Source: Christensenellaceae bacterium (GTDB lineage Bacteria > Bacillota > Clostridia > Christensenellales > Aristaeellaceae). Taken from it: a stretch of 64,000 nt of DNA. Position numbers and translations under genes: made by a program. The stretch is taken from the NCBI GenBank assembly GCA_022510815.1, contig JAFLST010000002.1, forward strand, positions 33,992 to 97,991, given 5' to 3'. Below, in pieces: positions 26,881 through 35,467 of this stretch. Position 1 is the first letter of the stretch. Each line of letters opens with the position of its first letter. A model generated the notes under the pieces. That model had not been told where the DNA came from. It saw only the letters and a program-made list of their open reading frames with translations, and did not search any database.

Positions 26881-28872
26881 ATGTGTCAGAACTGCAAGGG
26901 AACCTTCTACATCACAACCCCCATCTACTACCCCAGCGATAACCTTCACATCGGCCATGCCTACTGCTCCACGGCGGCGGACTCGATGGCCCGGTTCAAG
27001 AAGATCACCGGCTATGATGTGCGCTTCCTGACCGGCACCGACGAGCACGGTCAGAAGATTGAGCGCAAGGCCCTCGCGCAGGGCGTCACGCCCAAGGCCT
27101 ATGTCGACAAGATTGTCGATGGCATCAAGGACCTGTGGAAGCTGATGGACATTGAGTACGACGACTTCATCCGCACGACCGACGAGCGGCATGTGAAGTG
27201 CGTGCAGAAGGTGTTCAAGCAGCTCTACGAGCAGGGCGACATCTACAAGAGCGAGTACGAGGGCTGGTACTGCACGCCCTGCGAGAGCTTCTGGACCGAG
27301 CTGCAGCTCAAAGACGGCAAGTGCCCCGACTGCGGGCGCGCGGTGGAGAAGACCCGTGAGGAGAGCTACTTCCTCAAGCTGAGCAAGTATGCCGACTGGC
27401 TGATCCAGTACATCGAGGAGCACCCGGACTTTATCCAGCCCGCCAGCCGCGCCAACGAGATGCTGAACAACTTCCTGCGTCCCGGCCTTGCGGATCTGTG
27501 CGTGAGCCGCACGTCCATCAAGTGGGGCATCCCGGTGGATTTTGATCCCAAGCACACGGTCTATGTATGGGTGGACGCGCTGTCCAACTACATCTCCGCG
27601 CTGGGCTACGGCACCGACCACGACGAGCTGTATCAGAAGTACTGGCCCGCGGACGTGCATCTGGTGGGCAAGGAGATTGTGCGCTTCCATACCATCGTGT
27701 GGCCCATCATGCTGCACGCTCTGAACCTGCCGCTGCCCAAGCAGGTCTTTGGCCATGGCTGGCTGGTCATCGACGGCAAGAAGATGGGCAAGTCCGTGGG
27801 CAATGTGGTCGACCCGGTGGTGCTCTGCGACCGGTATTCCTCCGACGCGGTGCGCTATTTCCTGATGCGCGAGATGCCCTTCGGCTCCGACGGCGAGTTC
27901 ACGCTCAAGGCCATGCTGACACGCATCAACGCTGACCTCGCCAACGATCTGGGCAACCTCGTCAGCCGCACTGTGGCGATGATCGAGAAGTATTTCGGCG
28001 GCGCCATCGAGGCCTATGATCCGCTGGACGAGACCGTCGACCGGCCCCTGTGGGAGCTGGCGGAGCAGACCCCGGCGAAGGTCGAGGAGTACGTCAACGC
28101 CTTCCAGTTCTCCGGCGCGCTGCAGGAAATCTGGAAGCTGATTGGCGAGTGCAATAAGTACATCGACGTAACCCAGCCGTGGGTGCTGGGACGCGATGAG
28201 GCGAGCAAGGGCCGTCTCGCGACGGTGCTCTACACGCTGGCTGAGTGCGTGCGGCGCGTGGCTGTCATGATCGGCTTCGTGATGCCCCGTACCCCGGCGC
28301 GCATCTATGCTCAGCTCGGCGTGAAAGACGAGAGCATCACGACGTGGGAGAGCATCCAGAAGCCCTTCGGCGTGCTGCCGCTGGGCCTGAAGGTGCACAA
28401 GGGCGAAGCGCTGTTCCCGCGCCTCGACGTGCAAAAGGAGATCGACCGCGATACGCCTGCTGCCGCGGAAGCGCCCAAGGCCCAGCCCGCCAAGAAGGAA
28501 AAGAAGCCTGAAAAGAAGCACAGCCAGCCGGAACCCGCCGCGGAGCTGGAGATCGACGACTTCTTCAGGGTGAAGCTGCAGGTGGCCCGCGTGACCGCCG
28601 CGGAGAAGGTTGAGAAGAGCGACAAGCTGCTGAAGCTGTCCCTGTCGCTGGGCAAGGACGGCACCCGCACCGTGGTCAGCGGCATCGCCCAGAGCTACAG
28701 CCCCGAGGAGATGGTCGGCAAGCAGGTGGTGCTGGTGGCCAACCTCAAGCCCGCCAAGCTGCGCGGCATCGAGAGTCAGGGCATGATTCTCTGCGCCGCT
28801 GATGCTTCCGACAGCGTGCTCAAGCTGGTGACCGTCGAGCCCGGCATGGAAGACGGCGCGGTCATCGGGTAA
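26881..28872 (+). CDS. metG: Methionyl-tRNA synthetase
   Basis: This 663-residue class I synthetase charges tRNA-Met. HIGH is at 23-26, the zinc knuckle at C131, C134, C148 and C151, and the KMSKS loop appears as KMGKS (301-305). A linker rich in Pro, Ala and Lys (about 525-555) joins a C-terminal EMAP/Trbp111-like tRNA-binding domain (about 560-663). ATG 26881 was chosen because AGGAGG lies 9 bases upstream; the in-frame ATG at 26872 abuts it. It is controlled by the T-box leader and followed by tatD after 6 bases. Confidence 0.97.
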   Translation: MCQNCKGTFYITTPIYYPSDNLHIGHAYCSTAADSMARFKKITGYDVRFLTGTDEHGQKIERKALAQGVTPKAYVDKIVDGIKDLWKLMDIEYDDFIRTTDERHVKCVQKVFKQLYEQGDIYKSEYEGWYCTPCESFWTELQLKDGKCPDCGRAVEKTREESYFLKLSKYADWLIQYIEEHPDFIQPASRANEMLNNFLRPGLADLCVSRTSIKWGIPVDFDPKHTVYVWVDALSNYISALGYGTDHDELYQKYWPADVHLVGKEIVRFHTIVWPIMLHALNLPLPKQVFGHGWLVIDGKKMGKSVGNVVDPVVLCDRYSSDAVRYFLMREMPFGSDGEFTLKAMLTRINADLANDLGNLVSRTVAMIEKYFGGAIEAYDPLDETVDRPLWELAEQTPAKVEEYVNAFQFSGALQEIWKLIGECNKYIDVTQPWVLGRDEASKGRLATVLYTLAECVRRVAVMIGFVMPRTPARIYAQLGVKDESITTWESIQKPFGVLPLGLKVHKGEALFPRLDVQKEIDRDTPAAAEAPKAQPAKKEKKPEKKHSQPEPAAELEIDDFFRVKLQVARVTAAEKVEKSDKLLKLSLSLGKDGTRTVVSGIAQSYSPEEMVGKQVVLVANLKPAKLRGIESQGMILCAADASDSVLKLVTVEPGMEDGAVIG

Positions 28873-28878
28873 GCTGAC

Positions 28879-29649
28879 ATGATCGAACTGTTTGATTCAC
28901 ACTGCCATGTGGACGAGCCGAAGTTTGACGGCGACCGGGACGCGGTGCACCTGCGCATGCGGGAGGCGGGCGTGACACGGTACGCTGTTATCGGCTCGGA
29001 CATGGCTTCCTCCCGGCACGCGGCGGACTACGCGGCGGCTCATGAAGGCTGCTGGGCGGCGGTGGGCATTCATCCCCACGAAGCCAGCGGCTATCAGGAG
29101 GGCGACCTCGACCTGCTCAGCCAATGGGTGAAGGAGGAGAAGGTCGTCGCCATTGGGGAGATCGGCCTTGATTACTACTACGATCACTCGCCCCGCGATG
29201 TGCAGCGCCATGTCTGCGAGCTGCAGATGGAACTGGCCTACCAGCTGGGCATGCCTGTGGCCTATCACGTCCGCGACGCGCATCAGGACATGCTTGACCT
29301 GATGAAGCAGCACAAAGGGCGTCTGTCCGGCGGCATCATCCACTGCTTCTCCGGGAGCTGGGAGATCGCGAAGGAATACCTGAAGCTGGGCTACTATATC
29401 AGCTTCGCCGGGCCGGTGACCTTCAAGAAGGCACCCAAGCTGCAGGAAGCCGCTGTCAACGTGCCGCTCGACCGGCTGCTCATTGAGACGGATAGCCCCT
29501 ATCTGGCCCCGGAGCCCGTTCGCGGCCGCCGCAACGAGCCGACCAACGTGCGCCATGTCGCCGAAAAGATCGCCGCGCTGCGGAATATGTCCCTCGAGGA
29601 GCTGGCAGCCGCTGCGACGGAGAACGCCCGGCGGGTGTACCGCATCTGA
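28879..29649 (+). CDS. tatD: TatD-family deoxyribonuclease
   Basis: This 256-residue TIM-barrel metal hydrolase has the ligands in SHCHVDE (H8, H10), GEIGLDYYYD, a His in YHVRDA, HCFSGSWE and ETDSPYL. TatD proteins are 3'-5' DNA exonucleases with roles in repair and DNA turnover. The length is normal. It follows metG closely with only a weak ribosome site, so it is probably translated by coupling. The metG-tatD pair is common in Firmicutes, but rnmV/ksgA, often next, are absent. Confidence 0.95.
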   Translation: MIELFDSHCHVDEPKFDGDRDAVHLRMREAGVTRYAVIGSDMASSRHAADYAAAHEGCWAAVGIHPHEASGYQEGDLDLLSQWVKEEKVVAIGEIGLDYYYDHSPRDVQRHVCELQMELAYQLGMPVAYHVRDAHQDMLDLMKQHKGRLSGGIIHCFSGSWEIAKEYLKLGYYISFAGPVTFKKAPKLQEAAVNVPLDRLLIETDSPYLAPEPVRGRRNEPTNVRHVAEKIAALRNMSLEELAAAATENARRVYRI

Positions 29650-29701
29650 ACGTCGGCCAGGTTGTATCGCGTCATGCAGCTCAAACGCCGCCTGAGATGG
29701 G

Positions 29702-29716
29702 ACAGGCACTGCCTGT
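29702..29716. promoter_or_regulatory. Palindrome touching the pfkB -35 box
   Basis: ACAGGCA (29702-29708), C, TGCCTGT (29710-29716) is a perfect 15-base dyad. Its last base is the first base of the pfkB -35 hexamer. No T-run follows, so an operator is more likely than a terminator. Confidence 0.45.
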
Positions 29717-29744
29717 TGCATAGAATGGTGGAAGATGGTATAAT
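29716..29744 (+). promoter_or_regulatory. Promoter of pfkB
   Basis: TTGCAT (29716-29721) and TATAAT (29739-29744) are 17 bases apart. The leader to the chosen start is about 25 bases. Confidence 0.8.
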
Positions 29745-29774
29745 AGTAGGGAAGATATGGCTGGGGGTATCGGG

Positions 29775-30698
29775 ATGATTACGTCCATCTGCATGAATCC
29801 GTCTTTTGACAAGACGGTGGAAGTAGATACGCTGACGGTTGGCGAGGTCAACCGCATCCGCGCGATGAGGCAGGATGTGGGCGGCAAGGGCATCAACGTG
29901 GCCGTGGTGGCCCGGCGGCTGGATCTGCCGGTGCGCTGCGTGGGCTGCGCGGGCCGCGACGGCGTCGAGACGGTCAGAAATGCGCTGGACCGGGAGAAGA
30001 TCGAGCATGAGTTCGTAACGGTGAACGGCGCAGTGCGGACGAACACCAAGATCGTCAGCGGCGACGGCAAGGGCGTGACCGAGCTGAACGAGCCGGGCGC
30101 GCAGATCACCGATGCTGAGCTGGAGGAATTCTTCTCGCTGGTGGAGCGGAAGGCTGAGGACAGCGATTACATGGTGCTGACGGGTTCGATGCCGCCGGGG
30201 TGCCCCCCGGAGACCTATCGCGATCTGATGCGGCGGGCGGGGAACGTGCCCTGCGTGCTGGACGTGGGCGGCGCGGCGCTGAATATCGGCGTGGAAGCAA
30301 AGCCCTTCCTGATTAAACCCAACCTGCAGGAGCTGCAGGAGAGCATCGGCATGGAGCTGCGCACGATGCGCGCCATCCGGGACGCGGCGACCGTCTACCT
30401 GCGCAAGGGCGTGCAGCACGTCGTGGTGTCCATGGGCTCCATGGGCGCGATGTATGTGGGTGAGGAGACGTCCATCTTCGCTCCGGCGCTCAGGGTGAAG
30501 GTTGGCTCCACCGTCGGCGCGGGCGACGCGATGATCGGTGGGCTTTTGAAGGGGCTGTCGAAGGAAAAGAGCGTTGCGCGGGCTTTCCGCTACGGTGTGG
30601 CGGCGGGCGCGGCCAGCGTCATGACCGAGGGCACGCAGCTGATCGTCCCGGCGGATTTCCTGAATCTGCTCGATCAGGTGCGCGTGCAGGAAGTGTGA
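29775..30698 (+). CDS. PfkB-family sugar kinase, 1-phosphofructokinase type
   Basis: This 307-residue protein has the N-terminal NPSFDKT motif, GGKGINVA (36-43) and the signature GAGDAMIGG with catalytic Asp251. NPSFDKT and overall length fit the 1-phosphofructokinase/tagatose-6-phosphate kinase branch, which makes fructose-1,6- or tagatose-1,6-bisphosphate. No PTS fructose gene or aldolase is nearby, so the substrate is open. ATG 29775 (GGGGGT upstream) is preferred over ATG 29757, which would leave only a six-base leader. It is followed by a GNAT gene after 4 bases. Confidence 0.88.
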   Translation: MITSICMNPSFDKTVEVDTLTVGEVNRIRAMRQDVGGKGINVAVVARRLDLPVRCVGCAGRDGVETVRNALDREKIEHEFVTVNGAVRTNTKIVSGDGKGVTELNEPGAQITDAELEEFFSLVERKAEDSDYMVLTGSMPPGCPPETYRDLMRRAGNVPCVLDVGGAALNIGVEAKPFLIKPNLQELQESIGMELRTMRAIRDAATVYLRKGVQHVVVSMGSMGAMYVGEETSIFAPALRVKVGSTVGAGDAMIGGLLKGLSKEKSVARAFRYGVAAGAASVMTEGTQLIVPADFLNLLDQVRVQEV

Positions 30699-30702
30699 CG
30701 GC

Positions 30703-31164
30703 ATGCTGTTCAAGCGGTTTCGCGCCGCCTATACCGACGGCGTGATTGATCTGGTTCCGCTGAACCTCTATCCGCCGGATGAGGACATGGAATTCGGCGT
30801 CAATTACGATTTTATGATCGCTCCTCACGGCGTTCGCAGAGAAGCGGGGCGCATCTCGGTGCGGCTGGGCGAAAGCCCTTGCGTTTACTATTTCGGGCAT
30901 ATTGGCTATCACGTCGACCCGCCGTATCGGGGCAGCCACTTCGCGCGGCGGGCGTGTTCTTTGCTGAAACCGCTGATGATCCGCTCGGGTAAGTCGAGCG
31001 TGGTCATCACCACCGATCCTGACAACTGGCCTTCCCGCAAGACCTGCGAGGGGCTGGGATGCGAGCTGGAGCGCACGGTGGAGGTGCCGGAGAGCATCCG
31101 GCGGCGGTGGGAGATCAGCAAGGTGAAGTGCCGCTACATCTGGCGGCTGACGGATGAGGATTGA
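30703..31164 (+). CDS. GNAT acetyltransferase
   Basis: This 153-residue protein has a GNAT-like core: GHIGYHVDPPYRGSHFA as the acetyl-CoA binding region and TTDPDNWPSRKTCEGLG as the final motif. It is distinct from the RimL-type pair at 18.3-19.4 kb. The target is unknown; co-transcription with the PfkB-type kinase (4-base gap) is clear but does not identify a substrate. The ribosome site is weak (AGGAAG). Confidence 0.78.
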   Translation: MLFKRFRAAYTDGVIDLVPLNLYPPDEDMEFGVNYDFMIAPHGVRREAGRISVRLGESPCVYYFGHIGYHVDPPYRGSHFARRACSLLKPLMIRSGKSSVVITTDPDNWPSRKTCEGLGCELERTVEVPESIRRRWEISKVKCRYIWRLTDED

Positions 31165-31187
31165 CACGGTAAAAACCCGGGTATGAT
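31161..31187 (+). promoter_or_regulatory. Possible promoter of the alpha/beta hydrolase gene
   Basis: TTGACA (31161-31166) overlaps the stop of the GNAT gene, and TATGAT (31182-31187) follows after only 15 bases. Both hexamers are good but the spacing is short, so activity is uncertain. Confidence 0.45.
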
Positions 31188-31209
31188 AGCATGGGAAGGA
31201 GTGCGTGCC

Positions 31210-31986
31210 ATGGAGATGACCGCGGGCGGCGTGACCATCCACTACGAGCTGGCTGGCAGCGGCGACAAGCGCGTGGTACTGCTTCATGGATGGGGCTGCA
31301 GCACCAGCCTGATGAAACCTGTGGCGGACTTCCTGTCCCGGGACATGACCGTGCTGTCGATCGACTTTCCGGCTCACGGGCAGAGCGGACGTCCCCCGAA
31401 GCCATGGGGTGTGCCGGACTTCGCGGCCTGTACGCTGGAGCTGTTGAAAAAGCTGGATTTCCTGCCCTGCAGCGTCATCGCGCATTCCTTCGGCGGGCGG
31501 ATTACCATCGAGCTGGCCTCTCAGGATGCGACGCTGTTTGAGCGGATCATCCTGACGGGTTCTGCGGGCATCAAGGACCGCCCCAGCGAGGAGAGCCGCA
31601 AGCGTTCGGCGAAGTACCGCAGGCTCAAGGGCCTGTGCGAAAAGGCCAAAGCGGCGAAGGCGTTCGGGAAGCTCCCGGATATGCTGGAGGAAAAGCTCCG
31701 GCAGAAGTACGGCTCGAAGGATTACAATGCCCTCGACGCGGAGATGCGCAAGACCTTCGTGCTGGTGGTCAATCATGACCAGACCGACTTGCTCCAGCGC
31801 ATTCAGCAGCCGACGCTGCTCCTCTGGGGCGACAAGGACACGGAGACCCCGCTGTGGATGGGACAGCTTATGGAGGAGCGCATTCCGGATGCGGGGCTGG
31901 TGGTGTTTGAGGGCGGCACCCATTTCGCATATCTCGAGCAGTTGGGAAGATTCAACGCCATCGCGCATAACTTCCTGATGGAATGA
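31210..31986 (+). CDS. Alpha/beta-fold hydrolase
   Basis: This 258-residue protein has the oxyanion motif LLHGWG, the nucleophile elbow AHSFGGR (catalytic Ser), an acid in WGDKD and the catalytic His in GTHFAY. The substrate is not evident from sequence; carboxylesterase, C-C hydrolase and lipase-like roles are all possible. AAGGAG lies 8 bases before ATG 31210. It precedes the Mur ligase by 36 bases on the same strand. Confidence 0.9.
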   Translation: MEMTAGGVTIHYELAGSGDKRVVLLHGWGCSTSLMKPVADFLSRDMTVLSIDFPAHGQSGRPPKPWGVPDFAACTLELLKKLDFLPCSVIAHSFGGRITIELASQDATLFERIILTGSAGIKDRPSEESRKRSAKYRRLKGLCEKAKAAKAFGKLPDMLEEKLRQKYGSKDYNALDAEMRKTFVLVVNHDQTDLLQRIQQPTLLLWGDKDTETPLWMGQLMEERIPDAGLVVFEGGTHFAYLEQLGRFNAIAHNFLME

Positions 31987-32022
31987 CGATTTAGAAAAGC
32001 AGGCGAAGGAGGTGACGGCGCC

Positions 32023-33627
32023 ATGACGGTTTTCGTCACTTGGATGCTGATCGTGTCCGCGGCGGCGGGTTCATTGCTGGCGGGCCGGAGCCTGATGCAC
32101 TATTTTCAGCTGGAGAGTTATCAATTCCCCGGCTATTTTCGCACGCTCCGGCGCAACCTGACAAAGGCCGTGCTGCCGGGCGCGGTGATGACGGTGTACC
32201 TGTCGGCGCTGTTTCTGGCGCACCGGACCGTGGACCGCTACGCTGGGAACGGGCTGCGGGTTGTGCTGGCGATCCTGTTGGTGGCGCTGGCGCTGCTGGG
32301 CGGCCGGTGGTGTCAGGGCGTCTTCGGCATCCGCAAGGCCAAGAAGCCCTTCGTAGTCACCATGCGCGTTAAGCGGACGTATATCGTCGCGCTGATCGTC
32401 TATGTGATCATCTGCGCCGTCATGGCTTACAATCTCCCGAGGGAGTATCTCTGCTGCCTGTTCCCGCTGCTGCTGCCCCTGTGGACGGCGCTGGCGGGCC
32501 TGTGCGCGTGGCCCATCGAGAAGCTGGTCAGTGAGATGTATTTCCGTGACGCGCAGAAGAAGCTTGCCGCCCGGCCGGACCTTATCAAGATCGGCATCAC
32601 CGGCAGTTACGGCAAGACGAGCGTCAAGTTCATCCTTGGGACGCTGCTGTCCGAGAAGTATCAGACGCTGGTCACTCCGTCCAGCTTCAATACGCCCATG
32701 GGCGTGACGCGGATCATTCGGGAGAAGCTGATGCCCGCGCATCAGGTCTTCGTGGCGGAGATGGGCGCGCGGCATGTGGGGGATATCAAGGAGCTGTGCC
32801 GGCTGGTGCATCCGCATCACGGCGTGCTGACCAGCGTCGGCCCGCAGCATCTGGATACCTTCCACACCATCGAGCGCATCAAGTCCACCAAGTATGAGCT
32901 GATGGACGCGGTGCCGGAGAACGGCTGCTGTTTCTTCCCGGACGACGGGGCAATCTGCCGAGAGCTGTTTGACAAGACCACCAAGGAGAAGCGTCTGTGC
33001 AGCCTGCGTCCTGCGGAGGATGCGGACGTCTGGGCCAGCGGCGTGACCGTTTCTCCATCGGGCAGCCGTTTCACGCTGCATACGGCGACGGACAGCATCG
33101 AGTGCGAGACCCGGCTGCTGGGCGAGCATAACATACAGAATATCCTGCTGGCGGCGACGGTCTGCCTGCATCTGGGACTGTCCATGAAGCAGATTGCCCA
33201 CGGCATCGCGCGGCTGGAGCCGGTGGAGCACCGCCTGCAGCTCATTCCGTCCTCGGGCGTGACGGTCATCGACGACGCCTTCAACAGCAACCCGAATGGC
33301 GCAAAGGCCGCGCTGCGGGTGATCAAGGGCTTTGAGGGGCGGAGGATCATCATCACCCCCGGCATGGTCGAGCTGGGCGAGGGCGAGGAACAGTTCAACC
33401 GCGAGTTCGGCAAGCAGATGGCGGAATCCGTTGACGTGGCGATCCTCGTGGGTAAGCGGCACACGCAGCCCATTGCCGACGGTTTGCGGGAGGCTGGCTT
33501 CCCGAATGAGCAGATTCATGTCGTGGCCTCGCTGGATGAGGCGGCGGCACTGCTGCGGCAGATCGGACAGCCCGGCGATGTGGCACTGTTTGAGAACGAC
33601 CTGCCGGATAACTATTCCGAGACATAA
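32023..33627 (+). CDS. Membrane-anchored Mur ligase (MurF-like)
   Basis: This 534-residue protein has an N-terminal region with about five membrane helices (1-165), followed by a complete Mur ligase: P-loop GITGSYGKTS (191-200), central domain with EMGARHVGDI and LTSVGPQHLDTF, then the C-terminal domain starting RLEPVEHRLQ and ending after a DDAFNSNPNGA motif. That order is most like MurF, which adds D-Ala-D-Ala to the wall precursor, and the next gene encodes the D-Ala-D-Ala-type ligase. The membrane module is absent from ordinary cytosolic MurF. A role in a polymer other than peptidoglycan is possible. AAGGAGGTG precedes the ATG. Confidence 0.88.
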   Translation: MTVFVTWMLIVSAAAGSLLAGRSLMHYFQLESYQFPGYFRTLRRNLTKAVLPGAVMTVYLSALFLAHRTVDRYAGNGLRVVLAILLVALALLGGRWCQGVFGIRKAKKPFVVTMRVKRTYIVALIVYVIICAVMAYNLPREYLCCLFPLLLPLWTALAGLCAWPIEKLVSEMYFRDAQKKLAARPDLIKIGITGSYGKTSVKFILGTLLSEKYQTLVTPSSFNTPMGVTRIIREKLMPAHQVFVAEMGARHVGDIKELCRLVHPHHGVLTSVGPQHLDTFHTIERIKSTKYELMDAVPENGCCFFPDDGAICRELFDKTTKEKRLCSLRPAEDADVWASGVTVSPSGSRFTLHTATDSIECETRLLGEHNIQNILLAATVCLHLGLSMKQIAHGIARLEPVEHRLQLIPSSGVTVIDDAFNSNPNGAKAALRVIKGFEGRRIIITPGMVELGEGEEQFNREFGKQMAESVDVAILVGKRHTQPIADGLREAGFPNEQIHVVASLDEAAALLRQIGQPGDVALFENDLPDNYSET

Positions 33628-33639
33628 TGGAGGCTTTTC

Positions 33640-34860
33640 ATGGCAAAGACGCAATTGGGCGTGCTGTTCGGTTCCCGGAGCTGCGAGCGCGAGGTGGCGA
33701 TCATCAGCGCGGTGCAGCTCATGAACCATGTGGATACGGAAAAGTACGACATTATCCCTGTGTACATCAGCGAGCAGGGCGTATGGTACACTGGCAGCGC
33801 ACTGCGGGACATCAGCGCCTATACCCCCTTTGACCCGAACAAGAAGGGCATCACGCAGGTGGCGCTGGACATCACGGCGGGCTCCGGCGCGCTGCTGGCG
33901 ATGAAGCCCGGCAAGGGCCTGTTCGGTCATGCCGAGCAGGTGGTTGTGGCGCGGCTGGAGGTCTGTGTGGTGGTCATGCACGGCCTCAACGGCGAGGATG
34001 GCACGCTGCAGGGCATGCTGGAGCTGGCGAACCTGCCTTATACCTCCACGGGCGTGGCGGGCAGCGCCATCGGCATGGATAAGATCATGATGAAGCAGTT
34101 CTTCCGCGGCGCTGATTTGCCGGTGCTGCCGGGTGTGTGGCATACCCGCGCCCAGTGGGAGAAGCAGCGGGACGAGGTGCTCGATCATGTGGAGGAGGCG
34201 TTGGGCTATCCGGTTTTCGTCAAGCCCGCGAACCTCGGTTCCTCCATCGGCGTGAGCCGCGCGGACGACCGGGAGGGCCTCATTGACTCCATCGAGCTGG
34301 CCTTCGATTACGACCGCCGGGTGCTCATCGAGCAGGGCCTCGACAAGCCCATCGAGCTCAACTGTTCCGTCCTCGGCTATGACGACGAGGTCGAAGCGTC
34401 GCCCATCGAGATGCCGCTGTCCGGCGAGGAGTTCCTTGACTTCCGCGAGAAGTACATGGCAAGCGGCGGTTCCAAGGGCATGGCGAGCCTGCACCGCGTG
34501 CTGCCCGCGCCCATCGAGGACAGCCTGCGCGACCGCATTCAGGCCATGAGCAAAGACATCTTCCGCATGCTGGACTGCAAGGGCGTGGTGCGCATCGACT
34601 ACATGTTCGACCGCGCGACGGAGCAGCTTTTCATCACAGAAATCAACACCATTCCCGGCTCGCTGGCCTTCTACCTGTGGGAGAACGCCGGCGTCCGGTA
34701 CAGCAAGCTCATCGACCGCATGGTGGACTGCGCCCGCAAGGCCCATGAGGACAAGAATCTGCGCAACTATGCCTATACTTCGGATATCCTGCGCAGCGTG
34801 TCTCTCGGCGGCGCGAAGGGTGCTAAGGGAGCCAAAGGCGCCAAGGGCGGCAAGCTGTGA
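33640..34860 (+). CDS. ddl: D-alanine-D-alanine ligase family protein
   Basis: This 406-residue ATP-grasp ligase has FGSRSCEREVAIISA at the N-terminus, the HGLNGEDGTLQG loop, VKPANLGSSIGVS and the metal-binding RIDYMF...FITEINTIPGS. It makes the dipeptide used by MurF. The omega-loop region (FREKYMASGGSKG) differs from the classical Tyr-containing loop, so D-Ser or another acceptor cannot be excluded. The C-terminus ends in a repeated Gly-Ala-Lys stretch after SLGG, an unusual basic tail. GGAGG precedes ATG 33640, 12 bases after the Mur ligase stop. Confidence 0.92.
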   Translation: MAKTQLGVLFGSRSCEREVAIISAVQLMNHVDTEKYDIIPVYISEQGVWYTGSALRDISAYTPFDPNKKGITQVALDITAGSGALLAMKPGKGLFGHAEQVVVARLEVCVVVMHGLNGEDGTLQGMLELANLPYTSTGVAGSAIGMDKIMMKQFFRGADLPVLPGVWHTRAQWEKQRDEVLDHVEEALGYPVFVKPANLGSSIGVSRADDREGLIDSIELAFDYDRRVLIEQGLDKPIELNCSVLGYDDEVEASPIEMPLSGEEFLDFREKYMASGGSKGMASLHRVLPAPIEDSLRDRIQAMSKDIFRMLDCKGVVRIDYMFDRATEQLFITEINTIPGSLAFYLWENAGVRYSKLIDRMVDCARKAHEDKNLRNYAYTSDILRSVSLGGAKGAKGAKGAKGGKL

Positions 34861-34874
34861 GCGGAGGGTGAACC

Positions 34875-35447
34875 ATGCAGAGGAAACGACCGAACGCCGC
34901 GCCCCGGGTGCGCAAGGCACCGCCTGTCTGGCAGGAGCAGCCCTATAGGCAGCCTGTCTGGGAGGAAGCGCCGCAGGAATCCTATGCCTATGAAGAGCCT
35001 CCTTATGAGGAGCAGCCTTACGAGGAGCCTTATGCCGAGGAAGCGTACTACGAGCCGGAGCGAGCGACCCGCGTGCCGCCGCAGCCGGAGGTCATCGCGA
35101 CCAACACGGCCATCCGCTTAACCTGCACGCTCTGCGCCATGTGCGGGTTGCTCGCGATTTTCATGTGCTGGGCCGAGAAGGAGAGCCGGGCCATCCGGCA
35201 CTTCGCGGTGCAGTCGACGGCAGTGACTGCGCTGCATGTTCTGTGCGCGGCAATTCTGCTGCTGGTTTCAGGGCTGCTGGGCGGCGTTCCGTTCCTCGGC
35301 TTCCTGCTCACCATGGTCTGCTGGCTGCTTTACATCGCGCTGCTGGTGGTGATCGTGGTTGTCCGCGTGCGGATGATGCTGCATGCGTGGCGGGGTATCC
35401 GCTTCACGCTGCCGGTGCTGTGGCGGACGCTGGAGCAATTTTACTGA
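34875..35447 (+). CDS. DUF4870-like membrane protein with acidic Tyr/Glu/Pro repeats
   Basis: This 190-residue protein has a first part of about 70 residues that is disordered, with repeated YEEP/YEEQP units, and a C-terminal part with four hydrophobic segments and the AIRHFAVQSTAVTAL motif typical of the DUF4870/Tic20-like fold. The function is unknown. It lies between ddl and dxs in one operon (14- and 20-base gaps), so its expression is tied to wall and isoprenoid synthesis. GGAGGGTG precedes ATG 34875. Confidence 0.75.
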   Translation: MQRKRPNAAPRVRKAPPVWQEQPYRQPVWEEAPQESYAYEEPPYEEQPYEEPYAEEAYYEPERATRVPPQPEVIATNTAIRLTCTLCAMCGLLAIFMCWAEKESRAIRHFAVQSTAVTALHVLCAAILLLVSGLLGGVPFLGFLLTMVCWLLYIALLVVIVVVRVRMMLHAWRGIRFTLPVLWRTLEQFY

Positions 35448-35467
35448 TTACTGGAGAGAAGTGTTCA

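Noticed and set aside
26674..28521. 615-codon minus-strand frame opposite metG and its leader
   Set aside because: It covers the T-box and a well-conserved synthetase; no protein family signature is visible.
34810..34857. Short tandem repeat at the end of ddl
   Set aside because: It encodes the Gly-Ala-Lys tail in frame; unusual but part of the protein, so it is reported with the gene.
32071..34920. 949-codon minus-strand frame opposite the Mur ligase and ddl
   Set aside because: Shadow frame; the plus strand has intact catalytic motifs and ribosome sites.
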